Positions 9,669 to 18,630 of a DNA stretch of 64,000 nucleotides are shown piece after piece (position 1 is the first letter of the stretch; each line of letters opens with the position of its first letter). The stretch is taken from contig MNIR01000056.1 in assembly GCA_001919865.1 (NCBI GenBank), positions 1 to 64,000 of the forward strand. Reading direction: 5' to 3'. The notes beneath the pieces were generated by a model, which worked only from the letters and a program-made list of their open reading frames with translations, made no database searches and had not been told where the DNA came from. The stretch comes from Gemmatimonadetes bacterium 13_1_20CM_4_69_16. GTDB taxonomy: Bacteria; Gemmatimonadota; Gemmatimonadetes; Gemmatimonadales; GWC2-71-9. Position numbers and translations under genes: made by a program.

Positions 9669-10703
9669 TCACCGCGGCACGGCGTGCAGCAGCACGTAGC
9701 ACAGCCCAGCGATCCCCGCAGCCGCCGGGATCGTGAGGATCCACGCCCAGACGATCTGCGCCGCCACCCCCCAGCGGACGGCGGAGAGGCGGTGCGCCGC
9801 GCCCACGCCTGAGATCGCGCCCGTGATGGTGTGCGTGGTGCTGACCGGTATGCCGAAATGCGAGGCGACGAACAGGGTGATCGCCCCGCTCGTCTCGGCG
9901 CAGAAACCTCCGAACGGCGTGAGCTTAGTGATCCGCTGACCCATGGTCCGCACGATCCGCCAGCCACCCGCCATCGTGCCGAGGGCGATGGCGGCGTGCG
10001 CGCTGAGAATGACCCAGAGCGGGATGACGTCGGCGGTCGTGAGGTGGAGGCCGCGGATCGGGAAGTTGACGAACGCCGCCTGCGCCGAGAACAGCAGCCC
10101 GACGACGATACCCATCGTCTTCTGGGCGTCGTTGGTGCCGTGGCCGAGGGAATAGAGCGCGGCCGACCCGAGCTGCAGCACGCGGAACGTCCGGTCCACC
10201 TTGCGCGGCAGCGAGCGCCGGAGCGCCCATGACAGTGCCACCGTGAGCGTCAGCGCGAGCACTAAGCCCATCAGCGGCGCCACCACGATGAACACCAGGG
10301 TCTTGATCCAACCGCTGGTGAGGATCGCGGCCAATCCCGCCTTGGCTACGGCGGCCCCGGCGTACCCGCCGATCAGCGCGTGGGACGAGGACGTAGGCAA
10401 GCCTCCCCACCACGTAATCAAGTCCCACACGATCGCCCCGATCAAGCCGCCCAGGATGACAGTGGGGTCGACGATCGAGAGGTCGATCAAACCCTTGCCG
10501 AGCGTCTTCGCCACCGCCGTCCCGAGGCCGAACGCGGCGACGAAGTTGAAGAACGCCGCCCACACGACGGCGGTCGCGGGGCTCAAGACCCGCGTCGACA
10601 CGATCGTCGCGATCGAGTTCGCGCTGTCGTGGAACCCGTTGATGAAGTCGAAGATGAACGCGACCAGGACGATCGCGAGGACGAACCAGACCGTCGCCGA
10701 CAT
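9669..10703 (-). CDS. pit: Inorganic phosphate transporter, PiT family
   Basis: DFINGFHDSANSIATIVSTRVLSP, GHGTNDAQKTMGI, VSTTHTITGAISGVG. Confidence 0.93.
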   Translation of the reverse strand: MSATVWFVLAIVLVAFIFDFINGFHDSANSIATIVSTRVLSPATAVVWAAFFNFVAAFGLGTAVAKTLGKGLIDLSIVDPTVILGGLIGAIVWDLITWWGGLPTSSSHALIGGYAGAAVAKAGLAAILTSGWIKTLVFIVVAPLMGLVLALTLTVALSWALRRSLPRKVDRTFRVLQLGSAALYSLGHGTNDAQKTMGIVVGLLFSAQAAFVNFPIRGLHLTTADVIPLWVILSAHAAIALGTMAGGWRIVRTMGQRITKLTPFGGFCAETSGAITLFVASHFGIPVSTTHTITGAISGVGAAHRLSAVRWGVAAQIVWAWILTIPAAAGIAGLCYVLLHAVPR

Positions 10704-11383
10704 CAGGCGTGCTTGAGCGTGATGGACTCGAGCACGTTGGCGACGTCCTCGGACTGGTCGAGGGTTCGCTCGAGGGTGTCGTAGATCTCCTTCCACTTGA
10801 TGATCTCGAGGGGGTCGCGCTCCCGCTCGAACAGCTGGCCGAGCGATTCGTGGTAGATCGCGTCGCCTTCCTCCTCGAGCTGCTTCGCCTCGACGCAGTA
10901 GCGCATGACGTCGTCGCCCTTCTTCAGGCGTGCGACCCCTTCGCCGAGCACGGCCACCATGCGCTCGATGACCTCGGTCAGCAGCTTCACGCCCTGGGGG
11001 GCTGGTCCCAACCGGAAGATCTGCGAGCGGCGCGCCGTGCCGTCCATCGCGTCCATCACGTCGTCCAGATCCGAGGCGAGCTGGTGGATGTCTTCCCGGT
11101 CGAGCGGCGTGATGAAGGTGCGGTCGAGCCGGTTCACGACCTCGTGCGTGATCTGGTCGGCCTCGTGCTCGAGTCGCTTGAGCGCCTCGACGTGGGGCGT
11201 GCGACGCTCGGGCTCCGCCGCGAACAGCTCGCGCAGGTGGTGCGCCGCCTCCTTGTTGCGGTTGGCGACTTCGACGAACAGGTCGAAGAATTCCTCGTCA
11301 CGCGGTAGCAGACGCACAGGGGTCCTCGCGGCAGGGGAGACCTTGAATTCGCCGAAAACATAGCGGCGTCCGGCAGGAGTCAC
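10703..11383 (-). CDS. DUF47 / PhoU-like phosphate transport regulator
   Basis: EHEADQITHEVVNRLDRTFITPLDREDIHQLASDLDDVMD; adjacent to pit. Confidence 0.9.
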   Translation of the reverse strand: MTPAGRRYVFGEFKVSPAARTPVRLLPRDEEFFDLFVEVANRNKEAAHHLRELFAAEPERRTPHVEALKRLEHEADQITHEVVNRLDRTFITPLDREDIHQLASDLDDVMDAMDGTARRSQIFRLGPAPQGVKLLTEVIERMVAVLGEGVARLKKGDDVMRYCVEAKQLEEEGDAIYHESLGQLFERERDPLEIIKWKEIYDTLERTLDQSEDVANVLESITLKHA

Positions 11384-11430
11384 TAGGTTACCACGGCCCT
11401 GCAGCCCCCCAGCCCCTGAGGAGCGAAGGC

Positions 11431-12852
11431 ATGGCGACCGCGCAGCAGCCGCAGACCGAATTCGTCAAGGCGCTCTCCCGGCTCGACGCCACCGCCCTGG
11501 TCGTGGGGTCGATGATCGGCTCCGGGATCTTCATCGTCTCGGCCGACATCCTGCGGCAGGTGCACGCTCCGGCCGTCCTGCTGATCGTGTGGGCTCTCTC
11601 CGGTGTCGTGACGCTGATGGGCGCCCTCGCCTACGGTGAGCTCGCCGCCATGTTCCCCCGCGCCGGCGGCCAGTACGTCTACCTGCGCGAGGGCATCTCG
11701 CCGCTGTTCGGCTACCTGTACGGCTGGACCCTGTTCCTGGTGATCCAGACGGGGACGATCGCCGCAGTGGCCGTGGCGTTCGCGCGCTTCACCGCGGTGT
11801 TCTTCCCGAGCCTCTCCCCCGACGTCTTCCTCGGGACGACCGTCAACTTGGGCAGCGGCCCGATCCAGGTCGGCCTATCCCCGCAGCGGATCCTCGCGAT
11901 CCTCTCCGTAATCCTGTTGACGTGGATCAACGTACGCGGCGTGCGGACCGCCGCGGTCATCCAGACCTCGCTCACGGCGATCAAGACCACGGCGCTCGCC
12001 GCCCTCATCGTGCTGGGCGTGACCGTGGGCCGCAACGCGGCGGCGATCGCGGCCAACTTCGGGCCCGCATTCTGGCCCGCCACTGGCTTGGGCGCGACGC
12101 TGTGGCCCGTCATCGGGGCGGCGATGGTGGGATCGCTCTTCTCGATGGACGCCTGGAACAACGTCGGCTTCGCCGGCTCGGAGCTCAAGGAGGCGAAGCG
12201 GGACCTGCCGATCGCCATGGCGGCCGGCACGCTCATCGTCACGGTGCTGTACCTGCTCGCCAACGTCGCCTACCTGAACGTCCTGCCGGCGGACGCGATC
12301 GCGCACGCCCCCCAGGACCGGGTCGGCACCGCGGCATTGCAGGCGATGTTCGGGGACGCCGGCCTCTACCTGATGGCCGGCGCGATCATGATCTCCACGT
12401 TCGGCTGCAACAACGGGCTGATCCTGTCGGGCGCTCGGGTCTACTACGCCATGGCCCGGGACAATCTGTTCTTCCGCTCGATCGGCGTGCTCCACCCCGA
12501 GCACAAGACGCCCGCCGTCGCGCTCGTCGTCCAGGCGGTGTGGACGAGCCTGCTGTGCCTCTCGGGCACCTACAGCGAGCTCTTGAACTACGTCATCTTC
12601 GCAGCCCTCCTCTTCTACATGCTCACGGCGGTTGGCCTGTTCATGCTACGGGCCAGGCGGCCGGACGCCGAGCGACCGGTGCGTGCCGTCGGATACCCCT
12701 GGCTCCCAGCGCTCTACGTGCTCGGGACGGGCGTGTTGTGCGTGAACCTGTTGTTCCAGCAGACGCGTTACGCCGGGTTGGGACTCATCATCGTGGCATT
12801 GGGCATCCCGGTGTACTTCGCGTGGCGGCGCTTCACCGCGCAGACGGCGTAA
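11431..12852 (+). CDS. APC-family amino acid permease
   Basis: VVGSMIGSGIFIVSADI, FPRAGGQYVYLREGISPLFGYLYGW. Confidence 0.92.
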   Translation: MATAQQPQTEFVKALSRLDATALVVGSMIGSGIFIVSADILRQVHAPAVLLIVWALSGVVTLMGALAYGELAAMFPRAGGQYVYLREGISPLFGYLYGWTLFLVIQTGTIAAVAVAFARFTAVFFPSLSPDVFLGTTVNLGSGPIQVGLSPQRILAILSVILLTWINVRGVRTAAVIQTSLTAIKTTALAALIVLGVTVGRNAAAIAANFGPAFWPATGLGATLWPVIGAAMVGSLFSMDAWNNVGFAGSELKEAKRDLPIAMAAGTLIVTVLYLLANVAYLNVLPADAIAHAPQDRVGTAALQAMFGDAGLYLMAGAIMISTFGCNNGLILSGARVYYAMARDNLFFRSIGVLHPEHKTPAVALVVQAVWTSLLCLSGTYSELLNYVIFAALLFYMLTAVGLFMLRARRPDAERPVRAVGYPWLPALYVLGTGVLCVNLLFQQTRYAGLGLIIVALGIPVYFAWRRFTAQTA

Positions 12853-12865
12853 CGCCCGCCCCCCC

Positions 12866-13699
12866 TCACGACCGCTCCCATCTGGAGTAGTCGCCGAGCA
12901 GCGTGATCACCGCGCCCTGCGCCGCCAGCGCCGCCAGTGCGGCGCGCATCGCCGGGTCTTCGGTCCGCGCCTCCACGTCGAGATAGAAGAGATACTCCCA
13001 CGGCGTGGAGCGGTCGGGGCGGCTCTCCAGCTTGGTGAGGTTGAGCCCCGCATCGGCGAATGGGGCGAGCGCCCGCGCCAGCGTTCCGGCGCGGTGTGGT
13101 AGCTTGAGCCGCAGGGTCGTCTTTGCCGGCACGCCCACGGGGGGCGACGCAGGCTCCCGAGCTACCACCAGGAAGCGCGTTTGGTTGTGCGGCTCGTCTT
13201 CGATCCGCTGCGCGAGGACGTCGAGCCCGTAACGGCGCGCCGCGAGCGCGCCGGCCAGGGCGCCGAGCGACGCATCGTTGCGCCGGGCGACCTCTGCCGC
13301 CGCACCCGCCGTGTCGTAGAACGCGACCACCTCGACACCCGCCAGCTCGCCCAGAAATCGCTCGCACTGCGCCAGCGCGACGGGGTGAGAGAGCACGCGA
13401 CGCAGCGACCCGCGTTGCGCACCGGGGATGCCGAGCAGACAGTGATGTACCGCGCTCACCACTTCGCCTACGATCGCTAACCCTGAGTCGGCGATCAGGT
13501 CGAAGTTGGTCGCGATCGAGCCCACGACCGAGTTCTCGATCGGGAGCACGCCGAGCTCTACGCGCCGTGCGAGCACAGCCTGGGCGACGTCACGGAACTC
13601 GCGATAAGGCTGCGCCTCGGCATCCGGATGTATCAGGAGCAGCGCCTCCTCGCTGTACGCCCCCGGCTCGCCTTGAAATGCTATCCTCTTGTTTGGCAT
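12866..13699 (-). CDS. pheA: Prephenate dehydratase
   Basis: IAFQGEPGAYSEEA, LGVLPIENSVVGSI, NQTRFLVV and ACT-like C-terminus (TTLRLKLPHRAGTLARALAPFADAGLNLTKLESRP). Confidence 0.93.
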   Translation of the reverse strand: MPNKRIAFQGEPGAYSEEALLLIHPDAEAQPYREFRDVAQAVLARRVELGVLPIENSVVGSIATNFDLIADSGLAIVGEVVSAVHHCLLGIPGAQRGSLRRVLSHPVALAQCERFLGELAGVEVVAFYDTAGAAAEVARRNDASLGALAGALAARRYGLDVLAQRIEDEPHNQTRFLVVAREPASPPVGVPAKTTLRLKLPHRAGTLARALAPFADAGLNLTKLESRPDRSTPWEYLFYLDVEARTEDPAMRAALAALAAQGAVITLLGDYSRWERS

Positions 13700-13799
13700 T
13701 CGCTTACGCTAATGGATCGGTGGCCTTGCCGATAGTCGATAGGAGGATATTATTCGGCTCGAGTACCCGAACAAATACCGAAGCAGTCTGGAGCCACGC

Positions 13800-13946
13800 A
13801 TGCCCGGGCCACTCGAGTCAGGCACGTCCACTCCCGCACCGCAGCCAAGCTCCCAGACGTCACCCTGTCCGGACTGCGGTGCCGGGCTGGTCCGCCAGTC
13901 GGCCTGCCTCGTATGCGTGCAGTGCGGGTGGGCGCGATGCGGCTAA
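13800..13946 (+). CDS. 48-aa zinc-ribbon microprotein resembling the C-terminal tail of B12-dependent ribonucleotide reductase
   Basis: MPGPLESGTSTPAPQPSSQTSPCPDCGAGLVRQSACLVCVQCGWARCG; CxxC..C..CxxC spacing; below ORF-track length cutoff. Confidence 0.55.
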   Translation: MPGPLESGTSTPAPQPSSQTSPCPDCGAGLVRQSACLVCVQCGWARCG

Positions 13947-13973
13947 CGGCTAGACGGACAGACGGGTAGACGG

Positions 13974-15053
13974 ATGGCAATGACCGGCAGCAGGGATCAG
14001 CTCGGGCTCACCCTATCGGACCACCCGCGTATCCGCCGGTCTCTGCCGGTTCTCGACGAGCGCCTGCGCGGCACGAAGTTCGTGTCGCTCACCCCCAAGT
14101 CCATCCTCAACTCACCGCAGCAGACCGGGGTGGATTTCTGGTCGCTGAACCCCTACGTGGGATGCGAGTTCGGGTGCAGCTACTGCTACGCGCGCTACGC
14201 GCATCGCTACGTGGTGGAGCGCGCGCACGACACTGGAACGCTCTCCGACGGCGAGTTCCAGGAATTTCGCGGACCACACGGGTGGGAGGCGTTCGAGCGC
14301 AGGATCTTCGTCAAGGACCAACTACTGGGCGCGTTGGAGGCCGACCTGCGCCGCTATTATCGGTCCATCGGTCCGTCTGCCCGTCAGTCCGTCCCGATTG
14401 TCATCGGCACCGCGACCGATCCCTACCAACCGGCCGAGCGGCGCTTCCGCCTCACGCGGCTCATCCTCGAGCGCCTGGCGCGCTGCGAGGGGCTGAACAT
14501 CGGCATCATCACGAAGAGCCCGCTGGTGGCTCGCGACCGCGACGTGCTGCGCCGCCTCCAGGACTCGAACGACCTCGAGGTGTACGTCTCATTGATCTCG
14601 GTCGATGGCGCGCTCATTCGGAAGATCGAGGCGCGCTCGCCGTTGCCGGCGGTCCGGCTGCGGGCGCTACAGCGCCTCACGGCTGCGGGTATCAACGCCG
14701 GACTGATCGTGGCGCCCGTCCTCCCGGGCATCACGGACGACCTGTCACACCTGGAGGCGCTGTTCGGCGCGGCCCGAGGGGCTGGCGCGCGGTTCGTGCA
14801 CGCGGGACCGCTGCGGCTCTATGGCGCCGTGCGCGAGCGTTTCCTGCCGGTGCTCGGGCAGCACTTTCCGGAGCTGGAGGAGCGCTATGCCCGCGCCTAC
14901 GCACGCCGCAGCAACGCGCCCCGGGGCTACGCCACCGCGCTCACCCGGCGCATCAAGCGACTGCAGCGGAGGTACGGCTTTCCGGTGAACGACGGTATGC
15001 AGGATCGTTACGAGCGGCGGCTCTCGCCGACGCAAGGCGAGCTCGCCCTCTGA
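13974..15053 (+). CDS. Radical SAM protein (SplB-like / Rv2578c-like)
   Basis: WSLNPYVGCEFGCSYCYARYAHR (CxxxCxxC), ATDPYQPAERRFRLTR. Confidence 0.88.
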   Translation: MAMTGSRDQLGLTLSDHPRIRRSLPVLDERLRGTKFVSLTPKSILNSPQQTGVDFWSLNPYVGCEFGCSYCYARYAHRYVVERAHDTGTLSDGEFQEFRGPHGWEAFERRIFVKDQLLGALEADLRRYYRSIGPSARQSVPIVIGTATDPYQPAERRFRLTRLILERLARCEGLNIGIITKSPLVARDRDVLRRLQDSNDLEVYVSLISVDGALIRKIEARSPLPAVRLRALQRLTAAGINAGLIVAPVLPGITDDLSHLEALFGAARGAGARFVHAGPLRLYGAVRERFLPVLGQHFPELEERYARAYARRSNAPRGYATALTRRIKRLQRRYGFPVNDGMQDRYERRLSPTQGELAL

Positions 15054-15066
15054 GGGGTTCCCCGAG

Positions 15067-15393
15067 CTACAGCCGTCGTCCGTGGTCGAAGTAGGCGTGG
15101 AGATCGTTGACCCAGCCGGGCACCGGGCGGCGCTCCGTCTGATAAGCCCGCACCAGCGACTGCGTCATGCGGCGACCGAGCGACACACGATCCCGGACGC
15201 CGAGGCCGGTCGTCAAGGCTTCCACGAGGCGCACGATCCTCGCCGCCTTGGCGGACCGCGGCATCTTGCGCTTGGCTCGAGGGGCTGCGCGCACGGTAGC
15301 AACCACTGGTCCCGCGAGAAACTGCACAAACTGAACGCGTACGTCGAGATAGTACAGACTACGCGCCGGGACGGCAAGCCCCGACGAAACCAC
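15067..15393 (-). CDS. Hypothetical protein; shares a C-terminal region with the upstream in-frame ORF
   Basis: AKAARIVRLVEALTTGLGVRDRVSLGRRMTQSLVRAYQTERRPVPGWVNDLHAYF resembles the 15394-15867 product. Confidence 0.45.
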   Translation of the reverse strand: MVSSGLAVPARSLYYLDVRVQFVQFLAGPVVATVRAAPRAKRKMPRSAKAARIVRLVEALTTGLGVRDRVSLGRRMTQSLVRAYQTERRPVPGWVNDLHAYFDHGRRL

Positions 15394-15867
15394 TCAAGCG
15401 ACTTCTGTCTCGGACTTGCCGGGGCGGGCGCGATAGTGCCGCAGCAGCTCCTGCGCCCAGCGCGGCGGCGACAGGCTGCGCGATTCGTATGCCTTGGAGA
15501 GGAGCGCGGCGATGTCGCGCCCGAGCTGCGTTGTCTGGTGGGGGGAGAGATCGCCCGTCAGCTCGTTCAACAGGCGGACCAGCTGACCGACGTTGGGGGG
15601 GCGCGTGACTCGATCCCGATCGGCCAGCCAGCGCTCCAGTTTCGCGCGCGTAGCGCTGCGCGGCGCCGACCCGTTGATGAAGTTGCGCAACCCGTTCGGG
15701 CTGACCGTGACTTCTCTCGCGGCGCGTCGCAACGACAGCCGCGCGGCCTCACGCGCAATGGCATCGCGCAGTAGAGGCACAGGCAGTGTCGGGACGCCGC
15801 GACGGCTACTGCTCATTCGGCGTTTTTCACGACGTGCAATCCCCGTCTCGTTTGCCGAAGGTCCCAA
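15394..15867 (-). CDS. Hypothetical protein with HTH-like N-terminal region
   Basis: LSLRRAAREVTVSPNGLRNFINGSAPRSATRAKLERWL. Confidence 0.5.
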   Translation of the reverse strand: MGPSANETGIARREKRRMSSSRRGVPTLPVPLLRDAIAREAARLSLRRAAREVTVSPNGLRNFINGSAPRSATRAKLERWLADRDRVTRPPNVGQLVRLLNELTGDLSPHQTTQLGRDIAALLSKAYESRSLSPPRWAQELLRHYRARPGKSETEVA

Positions 15868-15976
15868 CCAGATACCTTAGCACGACTCCCCCGACGGGGC
15901 AACCGGCGGTCCCGGCTCGCTCCCGTGCCCGCGGCACGTGCTGTTGCGCCGACGCAACGTGCGGGCGGCAGAGGGC

Positions 15977-16921
15977 TTAGCCGTCCTCCCCGCCGAGCGC
16001 GGCCGCGAGCGCGCGAATCGTCCCGGGCGCGTTCCCCTCGAGCCGATTGTTGGCGAGTATCAGCGCCTCAATGCGTCGCCGCATCGCCTCCGCGATTAGG
16101 CGCAGCAGGTCTTGGCGCAGCTCGGGCTGCGGTTCGCGGATGCGATCGTAGGGCTCGAACAGCTTCACGGCATCCGCGTAGCGCCGCCCCGGCCGCAACA
16201 GCGCACGCGCCACGGTGAAATCCGCCGGGAACGACCACGGCAGCTCAAGCTGCTCCCCAATCGTCGGCATTTCGGTCCAGGAATTGAAGACGTGCGCCAC
16301 GCCGTGGCGCGCGAGCACGGCCCCGTGCGCGGCGGTGAGCAGCTCGCGGTTCCGCAACTCGACCGCGTAGCGGAAGTCGCGGGGCAGCTGGTGCAAGAAA
16401 GCGTCGAGGTCTTCCGTCCACCGTCCTTGCACCGGAAGATCCTTCCCGCGCATCGCCTGGAACTCGAACACGAAACACGCCGCATGATCGCGGAACGCGC
16501 GCTCGTACGGGCCGAGCACCGCGTCCTTGAAGAGGTCCGCGTTCAGGAAATCAGGGTTGCGCGCGCCCTCGAGCCGCGTCGCGGTGATCCGGTCCCAGAC
16601 CTTGCTCACGCAGGGAAAGCCGGGAGGTAGCGCCCGCGCATACGCCGCGAGCACCTCCTCGTCCGGCGGCTCGTAGTACGCGCTGTCGATCCCCACCGTC
16701 CGGAACAGCGGGTAGCGGGCGTACTCCTCGAGCCGGCGCGCCGGCTGCGCCCCGCGATAGCCGCGGTGGTAGACGTCGCCCGCCCAACCGTCGTAGGTCC
16801 AGGTCGAAGTGCCGAACTTGATGCTGGGTGGGACGCGCCGGCCGAGCTCGCTGAGCTGCGCCGGAAGCGGTGGCAGCGCGGCGACGTCGTCGAATAACTC
16901 TGGCTGCTGTCGTTGAGCCAT
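15977..16921 (-). CDS. DUF72 domain-containing protein
   Basis: IKFGTSTWTYDGWAGDVY, FPCVSKVWDRIT, YAVELRNRELLT. Confidence 0.88.
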   Translation of the reverse strand: MAQRQQPELFDDVAALPPLPAQLSELGRRVPPSIKFGTSTWTYDGWAGDVYHRGYRGAQPARRLEEYARYPLFRTVGIDSAYYEPPDEEVLAAYARALPPGFPCVSKVWDRITATRLEGARNPDFLNADLFKDAVLGPYERAFRDHAACFVFEFQAMRGKDLPVQGRWTEDLDAFLHQLPRDFRYAVELRNRELLTAAHGAVLARHGVAHVFNSWTEMPTIGEQLELPWSFPADFTVARALLRPGRRYADAVKLFEPYDRIREPQPELRQDLLRLIAEAMRRRIEALILANNRLEGNAPGTIRALAAALGGEDG

Positions 16922-17014
16922 AGAAGTCGCAATATACCAATAGGTTATCTATCAAGTAACCAGTCTTGCGGCGTTGGCTAGCTTCGGGATATATTCGGGT
17001 CCCTTGATACCACG

Positions 17015-18292
17015 ATGCCGCGCCATCCCCTGACGAGCTCGACCGCAGCCTGCTGCTGGATTCCCCTCTTCGCACTGCGCTGTGAGGAGGGGCGGCGTCC
17101 CGAGCTCGCGTCCCAGCCCGCTGCCCTGCTCGCGCCGGACATCGCCCGCCGGCTGTGGCAGGTCTCACCGCTCGGCCGCCACGCGGGGGTGAAGCCCGGG
17201 ATGACGGTGAGCCAGGCGATTGGACTGTGTCCTTCGCTCAGGCTGTGCGAGCCCGACCCGGTCTATTACGACGAGCAGTTTGCGCGCCTGCTAGCCGCGC
17301 TGAGCGCGGTGAGTCCGGTGGTGGAGCCGGCGGAGCTGGGGCGGGCGTACGTCGGTACCGACGGATTGGAAGGACTGTACGGTGCGCCGGAGGGGATCGT
17401 CGAAGAGATGCAATTGCGGATTGTGGATTGTGGATTGCGGATTGGAAATACCGGCGTCGAATCCGCAATCCGAAATCCGCAATCCGCAATCCGGGTCGGG
17501 TGGGGCCGCGGCAAATTCGTCTCCTGGGTCGCCGCGACTCGTGCCAAGCCGGGCGGCGCGATCATCGTCCACCCGGGGGAGGAGGGGAAGTTTCTTTCTG
17601 CCCAGCCGCTCGCCGTGCTGCCGCTCGATCCCGACACGCATCGCCGGCTCCGCCAGCTCGGTCTCAAGACCCTCGGCCGGCTCGCGGCGTTGCCGGAGGA
17701 AGCGCTCGTCTCGCAGTTCGGCACCGCCGGCCGGCGCCTGTGGCGGCTCGCGGCGGGGGCGACGGTCGAGCGCGTCGTAGGCCGGGCGGCACCCGAGCCG
17801 ATCACCGCCGCGATCACGTTCTTCTCTCCGGTCGCCGAGCGCGAGCTGCTCGCGCATGCGCTGAACCAGCTGCTCGAGCGCGCACTCAAGCATCCACGTC
17901 GCATCGGCTGGCGGGTGCAGGTAGTGCGCGTCCGAGCCGAGCTCGAGCACGGCGCGTCGTGGTTGGTCGAATCGACGCTCAAGGACCCGACCGCCGACCG
18001 GGATCGCATCGCCGCGCCGCTCCGGACCCGGCTCGAGCAGGCGCCGCCCGTCGGGGCAGTGGAGCGGCTCGCGGTCGAGTTCACCGCCTTCGCGCCTGGC
18101 ACCGCCGAACTGCAGCTCTTCGCCCGCGACGCGAGCGCCGCCGCGCGGGCGGGACGGCGGCGCGCGCTCCGCATTGCCCTGCAGGAGATCAAACTCAGGC
18201 TCAAGCGCACGCTGCTCTACCACGTCATCGAGGTGCAGCCATGGTCGCGGCTTCCGGAGCGGCGGTATGCGTTGATCGATTATGAGCCGTGA
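17015..18292 (+). CDS. imuB: ImuB-like Y-family DNA polymerase homolog
   Basis: Upstream of DnaE2; GVKPGMTVSQAIGLCPSLRL, VGWGRGKFVSWVAA, KTLGRLAALPEEALVSQFGTAGRRLWRLAAG. Confidence 0.85.
   Translation: MPRHPLTSSTAACCWIPLFALRCEEGRRPELASQPAALLAPDIARRLWQVSPLGRHAGVKPGMTVSQAIGLCPSLRLCEPDPVYYDEQFARLLAALSAVSPVVEPAELGRAYVGTDGLEGLYGAPEGIVEEMQLRIVDCGLRIGNTGVESAIRNPQSAIRVGWGRGKFVSWVAATRAKPGGAIIVHPGEEGKFLSAQPLAVLPLDPDTHRRLRQLGLKTLGRLAALPEEALVSQFGTAGRRLWRLAAGATVERVVGRAAPEPITAAITFFSPVAERELLAHALNQLLERALKHPRRIGWRVQVVRVRAELEHGASWLVESTLKDPTADRDRIAAPLRTRLEQAPPVGAVERLAVEFTAFAPGTAELQLFARDASAAARAGRRRALRIALQEIKLRLKRTLLYHVIEVQPWSRLPERRYALIDYEP
17412..17494. repeat. Heptameric ATTGCGG/CCGCAAT repeat in inverted arrangement (hairpin), in frame inside imuB
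   Basis: attgcggattgtggattgtggattgcggattgg ... ccgcaatccgaaatccgcaatccgcaatccg. Confidence 0.92.
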
Positions 18293-18593
18293 CCAAACTC
18301 GGAACGCGGAAGGCGGAACGCGGAACAGAGCGGACCGGCTTCGGGCACTGAATGCGCCGGAGCCGGTGACAGTCGAGCTGGACGCCAACGGTCAACCTGC
18401 GGCGGTCAGGCGGTCAAAGGACACAGGCGGCGGTCAGTCGGTCGAAGCAATTCTTGAGGATTGGCGAATCGACGATGAGTGGTGGAGACAGCCGATCGCT
18501 CGTCGCTACCGTGAAATCGTGCTCGACGGCGGGAAGCGAGCCGTGCTGTTCGAGGACCTGCATACCGGAGAGTGGTTTATTCAGCAGCCTTAG
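18282..18593 (+). CDS. Small mutasome-linked protein (DUF6504-like)
   Basis: VTVELDANGQPAAV...VEAILEDWRIDDEWWRQPIARRYREIVLDGGKRAVLFEDLHTGEWFIQQ between imuB and dnaE2. Confidence 0.7.
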   Translation: MSRDQTRNAEGGTRNRADRLRALNAPEPVTVELDANGQPAAVRRSKDTGGGQSVEAILEDWRIDDEWWRQPIARRYREIVLDGGKRAVLFEDLHTGEWFIQQP

Positions 18594-18630
18594 TGACCGC
18601 CGCCTTTCTCTTTGACCGCCCTGACCGCCG

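Noticed and set aside
15394-15396. TGA between two in-frame ORFs considered as a second selenocysteine codon
   Set aside because: No neighbouring Cys or redox motif and no family with Sec at that place; more likely a true stop between paired ORFs.
15929-15966. cccgcggcacgtgctgttgcgccgacgcaacgtgcggg hairpin considered as a structured RNA
   Set aside because: Probably a simple terminator or stem downstream of the DUF72 gene; interrupted arms and no other support.
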